Below are positions 32,752 to 44,349 of a stretch of DNA of 64,000 nt, piece by piece. A program made the translations under genes and the position numbers. Under the pieces are notes generated by a model. The model was not told the DNA's origin. It saw nothing but the letters and a program-made list of their open reading frames with translations, and did not search any database. How positions within the stretch are numbered: position 1 is the stretch's first letter; the number at the start of each line of letters is the position of its first letter. The stretch comes from Molossus alvarezi (taxonomy: Eukaryota > Chordata > Mammalia > Chiroptera > Molossidae), in the NCBI GenBank assembly GCA_037176705.1, contig CM073890.1:99128591-99192590 (forward strand), read 5' to 3'.

Positions 32752-32771
32752 CTGGAGAGGGATGTCTTTTC

Positions 32772-34963
32772 GACTCTGCTCTCATTTGGGAGCTTTTCTT
32801 TGTCTTCAGATGTGGGGATGATAGAGCCCTCTTCATCCCGTCCACGTAGAGTGGACCCAAAGTGGACACGGGGCTCAGAACGGAGACGGTGGCAGATGGC
32901 ATTTTGCAGCTACGTTGGAGAGCAGTGAGGACAACCATGTTAACAGCATAACTATTAAGAGCGGATATTAAATGGGACATTGAGCAAGCCCATGAGCAAA
33001 GTAAGAATAACGATTCTGCTACAAGGAAGTGACCTCGGGTGCATGTCTGAAAAACCACAACAGTGTGTGGCTTTCAACGGAAAATGGATAAGCAGGAGAT
33101 GAGAAACTGGACCGAGAGCAAACCCCAACAGTGAAGATTCTCTAAGAATCATCTCAGGATTTTCACCAAAGACATATGGAGGGAAACTTTGGAAATTAAT
33201 ATTAAAATTTCTCTGTATGCCATTTTCTGTTTGTAGTCAGTACAAAATTGCGATTATATTTAATTATTAGTGAACTATATAGTAAAATATGTTTCATTTT
33301 TATTTTGCAATACAGATCCAGTCTGTCTAAATTACTCAGTTTATTGGCACGTAGTTCTTGTGCCTGCTTCACAGGCTGATTTAGGTGGCAATGGCTGGCA
33401 CACACTGCCTGGAAACAGTTGTGTGCATTTGGGGCCCTGCAGAGCAGAACCTGGGGATCCATCCGTCGTCCAGAATGCTCCTTGGGTGTGCTCGTTTCAG
33501 TCTGGGGCTCTAGGTCACATCCATCTCTTTTAGAGGTCACCAAGGTCTTCATAAGAGGGAGAAAGTGAATGTGATCAAAAGTATGTCTTACTTCATTCAA
33601 GCAACGACGCTCCATCACTTGCTAAGTGCCACCAGCCCGTGTTTGGGAGAGTGGGCTGGCCGGGAACACATGCATTTTCTATTCCCAACCTAGATCCAGG
33701 GGTACTAAGGAGACACCCCCCCTTGTGCCCAGCTCCCCAAATTGAAGCAAATCAAGTAACACATTTTTATCTATCCCTTTTTATGGGCCCAACACTGGGT
33801 TAAGTGTAAAGTATGCAAAATAGAGACTGGTTATATTCCTGAACCTTGAATAATTATTCTAAGCACGAAAGAGTTGTCACAGTTAAAACATTTCTTCTTA
33901 GCTAGAGAGGCAGTAAGAGGCAAACAGAAAGAAATTAATGTGATCTGGAACAAAGCGGTTTCATGAAAGAGACACGATTTGGGGTGTTCCTGGGAAGGAT
34001 GGGAAAGGGGAGTGGATAGGCGGACGGGAGGCACAAGCCCACTGCCCTAAGAAATCTGTCATCCCAGGCTGCGTCGCCCCTGACCTTCAGCCCAGTGAGC
34101 TCGGTGGGCACAGTGGCCATGCATTTCCGTTGTTCATGCCCTGGTGCCCACACACAGGATGATTTTAGTGACTGCATCTTAAAACTCAGTTTCTGATACC
34201 AAGGTCCTTCCAATTTCAACTCCTCTCTGCCATATTGACTGTTTGTCCTTCGTGAGGAGAAGGAGTTTAAGAGAGAGACATGGTTTTTGATGGCAAGATT
34301 TACGTGTGTACTTTTCTTTACAATGTTGTTCACTCAGGAGAAGTTATTTCCCCAAATCTCTGACATCAGATACACGGCTCATGGCCGGTGGGGCGCTCCC
34401 CACCCTCTGTGTTGCCTCCTTCCTGAGCCCCAGGCAGGCCAGCCGCATTCCCTAGGTGCTCATGCAGCTGGGCGTTGCCCTGGAGGGTCTGAGCAATGGC
34501 GAGTGAGGGGAATGATGGAGCCGTTCCAGACTGGCACGGAGAGAGCCTCCCATGTTCAAACCCCTCTTAATCCTGGCTCGTTGGAGAGGACTCTAGGGAA
34601 CCAAAGGAGGGGGAGGTCTCTGGTGGCAAGGACCCTGGCCCCCAAATTGTGAGTACAGGAAGAGTCTCCTCTCCCCACTGCGTTTCCCGTTGGACTGTGA
34701 TGTGCCATGGTGTGAGCTAGAGAGAATCCTGTTGAGTTGATTTCCCAAAGCAGTATCACTGGTAATTAAAAGCACACGAATGAATTTCTTACCATGGAGC
34801 ATAGTGAATTCTGGTAAAATTAAAAAAAGTTTTTGTTTGGGAATAACTTGAAGGTGAGAAAAGTTGCGAGAACAGCGCAAAGAACATTTGTGTGCTCCTC
34901 ACCCTGGTTCACCTTCAGTGCATTCCGGCTGCTTCATCTCGTGCACTTTCTTCTTATATATAC
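32772..34963. other. Unique stretch (2.2 kb)
   Basis: No repeat assigned with confidence. Short frames on both strands lack splice or domain support. Confidence 0.5.
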
Positions 34964-34981
34964 ATATTCTTCACGTTTTTT

Positions 34982-35238
34982 GCTTTTGTTTTATTTAAAA
35001 AATTTTTCTTTATTAATTTTAGAGAGAGAGGAAGAGAGAGAGACAGAGAGATAGAAACATCGATGACAGAGAACATCGATTGGCCGCCTCCTGCGTGCTC
35101 CCCACTGGGGATCTGGCCCACAACCTGGGCATGTGCCCTGACCGGGAATCAAACTGGACAGGTGCATGGGTCATCCAAGTGGTTGACCTCTTGGTACATG
35201 GGTCAACACTCAACCACTGAGGTACACCGGCGGGGCTT
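34982..35238 (-). repeat. Classic Ves SINE with internal 30-bp duplication
   Basis: Tail tctttattaattttagagag, gaacatcgattggccgcctcc, and a head that repeats gtgcatgggtcatc / gtacatgggtcaac around ggttgacctcttgg, so its A-box side is about 30 bases longer than normal. An imperfect TSD (atattcttcacgtttttt / atattctttacatttttt) is at 34964-34981 and 35239-35256. Confidence 0.88.
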
Positions 35239-35256
35239 ATATTCTTTACATTTTTT

Positions 35257-36144
35257 CTCCCCAGTCTTCCCCTAACAATAAGGACATTCTCCCACACACA
35301 CTCATGGCACTTATCAAACTAAAACAAAATAGAACCAGCCAAGCCAACAAACAAAAACCCAAGCCCTCACCTTTCTCCAGTCCACTGTCTGCATTCCAGT
35401 CTGTGCATTGACCCCCCACTGTCTTCACAGCATTATTTTTCTGTCTAGTACAGTGTCCAGTTTAGGATGGTGTATTGATTGTAATTGTCTCTTTGGTATC
35501 CTTTTAGCGTTGTCTCTGCCTTTAATTTTTGCCTGTTATGACACTGAGATTTTAAAGAACACACTCCTTCCTCCCTTTTCAATAGAATATTTCTCATTTT
35601 CGGCTTGTCTCATGTTTCTTCATCATTAGAATCGGTTATGCATTCTTCCCGGTAATCGTCTTATTGAAATACAATCAGCAATGCATTTTGAACTGAAACA
35701 CTGCACAGCACATAGAACAGGAGGCAGAGAGCGAGGCATCATTGCTGCTGTTGCTCAGTGTCTGAGTTACAAGGTGGATGCAGTTTCTAAAACAACCCTG
35801 CAGTTTCTCTCAACACGCCCCAAACCCCAGCACCCACGCAGAGGGGAAATTGTATGTAAAATGAGGGAATTGGTGGCGGTGGATGGTAAACCACAGCTTT
35901 GCTTTGAGCATTTTGGGACCTGCTGCTGCTGCGAGCTGTCAGAGTGCCGCAGACTTTCTTCGGTCTGGAAGAAATGTATGTGATAACCTGCAGACACATA
36001 TTGGTGTCTAATCAGGTGTATTAACCTACCAGGGACATAAATGTTTCAATGTGATAACCATCCATGACTCAAAGCATGATTTTCCAAGGATGGCATTTCT
36101 GGGACAGAGCACCTGGACAGGGAGAGTGTTTTGGGGCCATGTGA
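35257..36144. other. Unique stretch
   Basis: No repeat or gene recognised. Confidence 0.5.
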
Positions 36145-36560
36145 TGGTTAATTTTATGGCTCAATTTAGCGAAGCTCTGGTACCCAGTTATCTAATCAAG
36201 CTCTAGGTGTTGCCCTGGAGGCATTTTGTAGATGTGTTTAGCATCTACAGTCGGTTGGATTTAGGTAAAGGACATTAACCTTGATCATGGGGATGGGCCT
36301 CACCCCGTCAGTTGGAGGCCTTAAGAACAAAAGCTGAGATTTCCTAGAGAAGAAGAAATTCTGCCTCAAGTCCGCAGCAGCAACTCCTGCCTGGATTTCC
36401 ATCTGGCTGGCCTGCCCTGCAGGTCCCAGACTTGCCAGCCTCCTTTATTACATGAGCCAACTGTTAAAAATAATCATATGTGTATCTCTGTCTCTGTCTC
36501 TGTCTCTATGTATATCTCTCCTATTGGTTCTGTGCTCTGGAGAACCCTGACTGATAGAGA
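36145..36560 (+). repeat. LTR-like ancient repeat, copy 2
   Basis: ggttaattttatggctcaat ... 'gatgggcctcaccccgtcag' ... 'cctattggttctgtgctctg' and terminal gagaaccctgactgatagag. It shares the overall text order and terminal segment with 29745-30205 but is a different subfamily. A tctctgtctctgtctctgtc microsatellite lies at about 36484-36510. Confidence 0.7.
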
Positions 36561-36889
36561 CAGGCAATTATTTCTGCAGCCCTCAGGCGATGCCTCAGAA
36601 GTAGCAACCGCAGCCCAATGTTTGGACATGAGAAGTGTTCAAATAATATGGTACGTGGATCCTGAGTAACCAACTGGAAAGTCAACTACTATGCAAGTTA
36701 ATATTAAGGCTTTGAAGTAAAACATGAAATTATAGCTTTATGATACTATTTTTCCATAATACTGAAACACTTAACAAATAAATAGGAACATTTATGCAGT
36801 CATGCTTTTTTATCATTAAGAAGTAAAATCTGCTAGTTATTATTATTATTTGCGCCATAAACTTGAAGCGATGTTGCTGTTGAGGACTC
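36561..36889. other. Unique AT-rich stretch
   Basis: A short (TTA)n at 36838-36851. Nothing else recognised. Confidence 0.5.
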
Positions 36890-36901
36890 TAGTGGTTTCC
36901 T

Positions 36902-37137
36902 TTTTTAAAAAAATTCTCACCCGAGGATATTTTTCCATTTATCTTCAGATAGAGTGGGAGGGAGAGAGAGAGAAACATCAATGTGAGAGAGACACATTGA
37001 TTGGTGCCTCCTGTGTGACCCCAGCCAGGACTGAGGACCAAACCACAACCGAGGTACGTACCCTTGACCGGAACTGAATCTGAGACTCTTTGGTCTGAGG
37101 GCCAACAATCTAACTGCTGAGCCAAACCAGCCAGGGC
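36902..37137 (-). repeat. Ves SINE, hairpin-tailed, 12-bp TSD
   Basis: Tail ttctcacccgaggatat, short GA-rich body, acacattgattggtgcctcc, ggaactgaatc and head end gccaaaccagccagggc. The TSD tagtggtttcct / taatggtttcct is at 36890-36901 and 37138-37149, one mismatch. Confidence 0.93.
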
Positions 37138-37227
37138 TAATGGTTTCCTATTTATCAGCAAGTAATGTTACAGGTTTGCTCTTAGTTTCTGTATTGAGCA
37201 AATGTTCTTCACATATAAAATTTTTTG

Positions 37228-37241
37228 CTGCCCTCTGGTGG
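37228..37241 (-). promoter_or_regulatory. CTCF-like motif
   Basis: ctgccctctggtgg on the plus strand is CCACCAGAGGGCAG on the minus, a full match to the CTCF core. It lies in unique sequence 90 bases after a SINE. Motif only; occupancy unknown. Confidence 0.5.
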
Positions 37242-37477
37242 ACATAGTTTAGGAAATAAAAATATAAATGTATATCAAGTAGATTCTATTTGAGTATGTT
37301 CCCAAAGTTCCTTTCTAAGTTTGGAAAACCAAACGCATTTTTCATATAAGAAAAGAGACAAGTATCTCACATTTGTTATAAATCCCTAGTATAATACATT
37401 AAGTACGTAAAATATGGCACCAAAAGTAATAGAACCTAATAAAAAGTTGTGACAATGATTCTATGAGAAAATATGTA

Positions 37478-37845
37478 GAAAGATCTCTTATTCTTTGAGA
37501 TGACATGGAGGGACCTGGAGAGCATTATGCTAAGTGAAATAATCCCATCAGAGAAAGACAAATACCACATGATATCACTTATTTGTGGAATATAATAATG
37601 AACAAAATAAACTGATGAACAAAATAGACCCAGAGACATAGAAAGGAGTATGGTTTAGACTGACAGACCTCAGAGGAGGCGGGCGGGGGGGATGGATGAG
37701 AGAAACCAAAGAACTTATATGCATGTATGTGTAACCAGTGGATATAGACAACAATGCTGGGGTGGGGGGTGGGGTGGGGAGGAGCGTGTCTAGGGGGAAA
37801 AAAGGGGAACATCTGTAACAAAAATAAATTAATAAAAATTGAGAA
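37478..37845 (+). repeat. Severely 5'-truncated L1 (C-terminus and 3'UTR)
   Basis: agatctcttattctttgaga to 'gggaacatctgtaacaaaaa', matching the reverse of L1 copy C's 3' part. The last ORF2 codons (KDKYHMISLICGI equivalent) are degraded. It contains a quadruplex-prone G tract, ggggtggggggtggggtgggg-type, at 37759-37779. Confidence 0.88.
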
Positions 37846-40484
37846 ATCAAGAAAAGAGAATGTGTTGGAAGTTATCACTTGGGAATCCATCCCTCTCCCC
37901 GCTGCCGTGGTCGTGATTGCTGAGGAAGTCTGAGTGGGATCTCTGACCCTCCCTGGGGTGCTTCTGTGGGTTGGACGGTGTTTATGTGTGTTGGTGGGAG
38001 AGGGGCTGGGATTGGTGAGGTGCAGACCCAAAGGCTTTTGGGAATAAGGCCAGGGGGGATGGGGTTGTTAGTGAAAGGCGGTGAGGCAGAGCTCAGCCTG
38101 GAGGAGCAGGATTAGAAGTCTAGTCTGAGAGAAATAGATCTGCAAATCAGGTACACAGTGGTGCTGGAGGAGCGAGAATGACACCGATGACAGGGACGGA
38201 GTAAAGGACAGTGGTAGGGCTGTGGTGTGTTGAAGCGGCTTGTACCCAGCCGCTAGCAAGAGCTAATTGTTAAATTTTCAAGAATTTTGTGAGCCAGTTG
38301 TTAATCACAGACGTTATTAAAAATTAAGCCATGTGAACTTACAATTAAATAAATTATTTTAAAAACTAAAGTAGAATATACTCAAATGCATCACTTTCTA
38401 GCTATTTTACTGCATTGTTACTTAGTTGCTGATAGTGACATCACCCATGGAGGAGATTTTCATGTTTCTGTGTGTGGGGAATGCTGTGTAACACTATCTC
38501 TCAGCAACTGCATTCAGCGGGTCAGTAGCTGGCAGTTGGTCTTGGTGGGGATATTTTTGCCAAGGGAATTGAAAATGCTGCAGATTGAGGCTCTCCTTTC
38601 CCTCCAAGGGTTGGTTGGTAAACTTTGCCAGCATACCACTAGGTAAGGAGCTGTCTTTGGGTACTTAAAAAGGAGGTTTCCTGTTTTATTTTATATTTTT
38701 AACTCTATCATCTATGCTGGATTGATGCACTAACCCATTTATTCATTCAATCAACAAACATTTGATTCTCTACTTGTTGGCAGAAAGTTTTCCATCGGTC
38801 TTTAGTTTCTGCACTGATTTTCCTTTGTCCCAGAATATCCTTTCGAGGGTATTTATACACCAAAGGGCTTGAAAGGTACAAATCTTTCTGGGGCGAAGGG
38901 CAGGCATACATACTGCCCTTTAACAGTTTTGGATTCTCTGCACTCCGGGTTCTTCTCTTGCACTGTGTGTATAGGTGTCATCTGGTTTTTTGGGTGTCAC
39001 CCTGCAGGACTCGGGGCTCAGGGCATTGGTGCAGAAATGCCAACACTCTGGCTACTGCCATTGCATTAACACATGTGGTTAACAAATGGTCCTTCATCTC
39101 TGATCCAGAGTCGCTTCTCTCACAATCCATGAAACTGTGGCAGGCTAATTTATTGGCTTGGGAGCAGGGCAAGAGATTATGCGTCAGGCATTGGGCTGGG
39201 TGCTGGGGCAAAGAGGTGGAGAAGGCAGACCACCCTTCCCCTGTGGGGCTCAAAATATCTTACGAGATTAAAAACAAAAAGCATCAACACTAAACAAGAA
39301 ACACTAAGCAGTTCAATTGGGATAAGGATTAAGAAAATGGATCAGTGGCGTGATGGAATAACAGACAACCTGGAGAGAGATCTACTTCACACAGGTGGTC
39401 GGGGACGTTTTCTGCTGGGGGGTGGTTTAGTGAGAAGGGGGTGAGGACTGAGGGGTGAAGAGGGGTGATTAAGTAAAATAGTAAGGATCATAGTTGCATA
39501 ACGAAGTAGCAGTTGTTGATTGATGAATGAAGGATATTATTTTTAAATTGGGAGGGGGGTCTTTTTTTCATGATGACAGTGAGTAAATGGGGAGGGGTGT
39601 CATCAGATTGTGGTGGTAATCTGACCTTTTCCACATTGTGTCAAGAATTGGGATTTGAAGAAATCCCTGGAACTAATAGTTGGGGCTGGATGGGAACAGT
39701 GTGAGGGAGCACGGAGGGCAGGAAAGGGGGCCGCAGGAAGGGGAATAGAAGGACAACACTGGAACCTGCCCGGGCAGTGTTCCTAGGTCAGAGTGTATGA
39801 GTCAGGGGTGAATTGCCTAGCGTTTTAAAACGTTCTTTCAACTATTCTGTTGGAAAATCAGGCAGTAAAATCTATGGAGTATGGACACACTGTTGAGTGT
39901 TAGAGTGAAGTTAATATATATCAAGGACCGAACGGCTTCTGAGGTCCATCCAGCTCCTGACACTTAGTTGATTGTTCTGTGACCTTTCTATTGTCCTCAT
40001 GACAACATGTGGAGCTTTTATTGAGAGGTGGTTTTAATAGCCTCGCTGGAGACCTGAGACTTGAAAGCAAAAGCAGAATAGTAGAGTATAAATGTTCGCT
40101 ATGTCTTACACAAATATAAGTATTTCCACGGAGTTATAGAAATATAGTATGTGAGAATTTGCACCCCCCCATACCTACAAAGCATTTTTTGAAATTATAT
40201 TTTTATACTCAGTTATTTCTATGGACATAAATGAATGTTGCACAATATGTGTTCTAGGTAAGATGTGTTAATTGATTCTGTTTCTTATAGCACCAGCCAT
40301 TAGACAACCTAAAGCATCGATCTCTGGGTAATAAATACATTCCTGGTTTATGGGGAGTTTTCCAAAAACAAACAAACAAACAAAAAAGCCAACAAAATAA
40401 ATCTAGAAAACATTCAAATTGTTTTAATGTGAAATTTGGTTAAAAGGAATATATTGTTGGGATAATGCACCTTTCCGTTTACCA
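37846..40484. other. Low-repeat stretch (2.6 kb)
   Basis: A weak L2-like start (tttattcattcaatcaacaa) occurs near 38738. The section 38255-38645 reads like an interspersed repeat that I cannot name. No gene is supported. Confidence 0.45.
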
Positions 40485-40660
40485 AGGACTCAGTATACAT
40501 TATCATAGTTTATACTCCCTCACCCCCAAGTAGTTACTATTATTATTCCTCTTTTTACAGACAAGGAAGCAGGTTCTGAGAGTTGCTTCAGGTAATAAAA
40601 TAAGTGAATTGAGGCTTTTGAGAATCTCCGCAGTGATCTCTGATCCAAGGACTAAAGAAG
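40485..40660 (+). repeat. MIR-like SINE fragment
   Basis: 'ttattcctctttttacagac' with 'gaagcaggttctgagagttg' and 'gtgatctctgatcc' is in the order of a MIR core and 3' part. Diverged. Confidence 0.5.
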
Positions 40661-41655
40661 TTGTTGCATATTCCTCGTTTGTTTCTTCTCTTTTCGTTAA
40701 TGGGAATGTCCTTGCCCCATGCCCTGATTCTTGGGGGTCACGGCCTGTTCTTGCTGCTGCAGGCTTCTTATATTCATAGGTCTGAATTGAAACCCCAGCC
40801 CCAATCCCAGTCCTGTGCAAAAGCCGACAGTTGCCTGTCTTGAGTGAAGCGGTGGTTTTGCACATCCTAAAATTACGGGAAATTCATCCACCAGAGCATC
40901 CTTTGTTCAAGACTGGGCCATTGTGAGCACTGATCTCAGCATAATTTAATTTAATATCCAATTGGTAAGAGGGATAAAAATACATACCCATTCCTACTTA
41001 GAAAAGAGAATCAGGGCTGCATATATATAGTTGTTAGAGAGAAATATAAACGAGATATTGTTTCTCAACAGCCACCCTTGAAAATATTAAAAACACTCAA
41101 CTAGAATAAGAAACCTAGAATAAGATTGTGCTTAAGACAGAAAATATGCAGTAAAAAGAAAAATTCTTAACATAGTCAAGTGGCAAACTCACTTAGGCAG
41201 GGGGGATTTTTGAAAATAAGAAAATGTAATGAAAAGGACGTGAAACTATAGATGTACAGTTACTAGCCAGGCGAACCCCAATGTAACTACCATCTGGGTC
41301 AGGAAATAGAGCGTCACCAACATCCGAGGAGCCTCTCCCTGAACACAAAGCCCGCCCTGCCCCTCTACAGGTGGTCTTTATGATAAGTCACTTTCTTGGT
41401 TTTGTTTTTCTTTATTTTTTCAGTTTTAACATCTATGCTTATATCCATATACATATATGTAGATACAGTTTACGTGCGATATGTATATAGTTTATGTAGT
41501 TATGGTGTATAATAATTATATATATAATTTTAACCGATACTCTAGAGAATGTATCTGTGGTTTGTAAACTCCTCAAGATCAGGCTGCCTTACTCGTCTTT
41601 ATATATCTTGTACCCCACAGACCCTGACATTAAAGGAGCATGTAAAAACATACAA
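40661..41655. other. Unique stretch
   Basis: No repeat or gene recognised. Confidence 0.5.
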
Positions 41656-41775
41656 TAATGCCCAGGCTGTGGGCCAGATCCCCAGTGTGGGGTATGCAGG
41701 AGGCGGCCAGTCCATGTTCTTTCTCATTGATGTTTCTGTCTCTCTCTCCCTCTCCCTGTAAAATCAGTAAAGAAA
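41656..41775 (+). repeat. 5'-truncated classic Ves SINE
   Basis: gcccaggctgtgggccagat, 'gtatgcaggaggcggccag', 'tctcattgatgtttctgtct' and ctgtaaaatcagtaaagaa tail. The tRNA-like head is missing, which would silence any Pol III promoter. Confidence 0.88.
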
Positions 41776-41910
41776 AAAAAATGCAATAAAACTGTGTTGA
41801 GCATATAAATTATAAATTGTTAAATAAGAGATTATTTCACTTTTGGAGATTGTTTTGATTATGTGGTGGAATAGTATATATTGAGATATAAAGTGATACT
41901 TTTTTTTTAG

Positions 41911-42008
41911 GGTCTCTAGACCAGTGGCTCCCCCATTTGAACAGTTATGAACAGTCAGGCATCACTCCTTCAGGAAGGACAACACTGATAAATCAGATTA
42001 CAAAAGAG
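41911..42008 (+). CDS. Candidate internal coding exon of an unidentified gene
   Basis: A pyrimidine run ending in ttttttttag (41901-41910) is followed by 98 bases and then a near-ideal donor, gag|gtaagtcc (42009 on). Read with two leading bases, the segment gives 32 codons without a stop, beginning SLDQWLPHL, containing SGITPSGRTT and ending NQITKE, a balanced composition rather than low complexity. The exon would start after the first base of a codon and end at a codon boundary. It overlaps no repeat. I do not recognise the protein family, and no neighbouring exon can be placed with confidence. If real, the host gene is on the plus strand with very long introns. Confidence 0.45.
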
Positions 42009-42486
42009 GTAAGTCCTTGGCCAAGGTCTTTCTGTTTCCAGGAGTCAGTTATGAGCAATGGATTTGAAAGATTAGATAGAATTATTTTTTCTGTTCCTCA
42101 TTCTCTGAGCCAGGGAAGGAAGAAAGTGAAAAGGTAAATAAAAGACTTGATGTGAGGCTGTGACTGAAAATTGAAGGCAGCCTAGGGTGACAGGAACCTG
42201 GGACAGGCTGGGGGACTCCGAACTCAGGGGACCCGTGCCGTGGTGTGCTGGATGCCTTGTCCTGGCCTTCGGGAGCCCATTGTTAGGCTTTTTGGAGTTT
42301 TGTGGGCTTGTTGGTATCACATTGGTAATGAAATCAGCTATGGTGACAGTTTTACTCTGTAGAAATTGGTAAGGGCTCCTCCGCTCCACCCAGGACAGCT
42401 GGTTTGAAAGACCGATCAGCACTGTGCTGGACCTGTGCCTCCATTCCCAGACGGAGCCTGGGAAAGCAGATGGCCTCTACTGGGGT
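42009..42486. other. Unique stretch
   Basis: No repeat or gene recognised. It would be the start of an intron if the exon at 41911-42008 is real. Confidence 0.5.
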
Positions 42487-42625
42487 GACAGTGGTTAATA
42501 AAGGTATATAGGTGTCAGGTGTACAGTTCCATAATACGTCATCTTACACTGTATTGTGTGTTCACCGCCCCAAGTCAAGTCTCCTTCCATCACATTGAGC
42601 TCCTGTAACCCTCGCCCCCCTTGGT
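42487..42625 (-). repeat. L1 3'UTR fragment, minus strand
   Basis: gtatataggtgtcaggtgta, 'ttgtgtgttcaccgccccaa' and gtcaagtctccttcc match the fragment at 24727-24945. Confidence 0.75.
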
Positions 42626-43367
42626 GCCTCAGGCCTGTCAGTCACATTGCCTCACCGGCCCTACTTAGCTGCTCAGCTTCTGCCTCACTCGTATGATCCA
42701 TTTCTTGCACTAAATCCCCTCTGATGTAAGTACTCAGAGTGCCTTCTGATTCCTGGCTGGATCCTGACTTCACTCTGTGCTGCCTGTCTTTGACCTTTCT
42801 GAACTTAGAGCCTAATGATACTTCAATCGTTAGTGGTGTATGGGCCACTAAGAACACTTGGCATAGCCACTGTCTTCAAGGGCCATATTTTGGACACTTG
42901 AATTCCAGAGCAAGAGGTATATGTCATATTTTATGGTCAAAAAGTGCAATGAGGTTTCGGTAAAGGCAGGAGGATGAATCTAGAATTACACATGAGATGG
43001 GTTGAGGTACCTACGAGACAACAAGCCCAAGCATGTGGCACGAGGAGAGAAAGGAACCGGCAGAGATGCTGGGAGGGTCATTGAGTGAATCGAGATCCCC
43101 CTGGTGGCACTTTGAAGTGAAGAACATAAAGGGGAGGAGAGCTCCTTCCTCAGAGGCCAAGGCAGGGAGGGTGAATGAAAGGGAGGGTGCTGGTAGATTC
43201 AGGGAGGTACTTCAGTATATGCAGTTGGAAATCTAAGTTTGTAATGAAAGTCACCCAAGGAATTCCCCAGCAAAGTCCAAAGTAAGCAGAGAGTTTAGTT
43301 TCTTCGTTTTCTGTCTGTCAGTCTGAGGTGTGCTATGTGTTATTGGCAGGAGGGTTGCTTGATTCTC
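42626..43367. other. Unique stretch with CTCF-like motif
   Basis: No gene or repeat recognised apart from the motif listed at 43096. Confidence 0.5.
43096..43109 (-). promoter_or_regulatory. CTCF-like motif (weaker)
   Basis: tccccctggtggca on the plus strand is TGCCACCAGGGGGA on the minus, matching the CTCF core apart from the final C. Confidence 0.35.
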
Positions 43368-43497
43368 TAGGTGGTATTTTTGTAACATACAATGTCTGTT
43401 TAAAGGATCATTGGTGGTATTTTTTGTAACATACAATGTCTGTTTAAAGGATCATTGGTGGTATTTTTTGTAACATACAATGTCTGTTTAAAGGATC
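43368..43497. repeat. 44-bp minisatellite, three copies
   Basis: The unit runs from ttggtggtat to aaaggatca. Copy 1 is at 43368-43410 (one T shorter), copy 2 at 43411-43454 and copy 3 at 43455-43497. Copies 2 and 3 are identical over their shared length, indicating a recent duplication. Copy number may vary between individuals. Confidence 0.95.
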
Positions 43498-44349
43498 TTT
43501 TTATATGATAAATGTAGCACTTAACAGACCTTGGAAACCCCAGCTCTTCTCTCCCCCCATTCTTGCCTCCCCTCCTCTGCTCTTTGTCTGTTCAGGCAGC
43601 TCTGCTGTCCTGTGCTCATTGCTGGGTGGGGATGTGGAGGGCGAAGCTTTGGGGAAGTTAAATTGGTTTCCATCGTCTCCCCGGCTTTTCTTTTCCACAA
43701 TGCTAAACCCCCAAGGGAATAAAAAGGCAAAGCTGGGGACAGGAGAGTATAGTTTCTCCAGAAAAATAGCAAAATTTCACATGTATTTGTGGAATCTGTG
43801 ATTAAGAGCACTGGGGAGGTTTAGATAAAATCCCGTCTGTTTCTGTTTCTGGGTTGGATCCTGACTTACACACTGTGCTGCCCATCGTCAGTCTTGGTGA
43901 GCCTAGAACCTAGGAATGTTTTCATTGTTAATGGTGTACATATGTGGGACCCCTGAGGCCACTTAGCATAGCCATTCTCTTAAAGTGACATATTTTGAAG
44001 GAAATGACTGCATGACATGTCTAGAGATGTGGCACCTTAGACAGTCACACGGATGTCCTGCACCCCAGCATGGTATTGATGCAAACTTAACCCTTAGGAG
44101 TTTCCCAGAAGCAGCAGAGTTTGTGTTGGATTTGAGGGGCCATGCACCCAGGTGTGTCTTGATATGCACCAGTGTATGCCATGCCTGTACCAATGACCAG
44201 AATAAGGCAGTGGACATGCCAGTGTATGTCACCGGGCTCCGATGGCACTCAGGGCTAGGTGATCTGTTGATGCTTAGGTATTACAGATACCCGCAGAATT
44301 TAAACACAACCTTAGGAAAAAGGAGCAAGGGAACCCAAATTAATTGAGA
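43498..44349. other. Unique stretch
   Basis: No gene or clear repeat. Text at 43845-43980 (ctgggttggatcctgactta ... 'tagcatagccattctcttaaa') resembles 42765-42885, so these may be two copies of one unnamed repeat about 1 kb apart, the earlier one just before the minisatellite. Confidence 0.5.
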
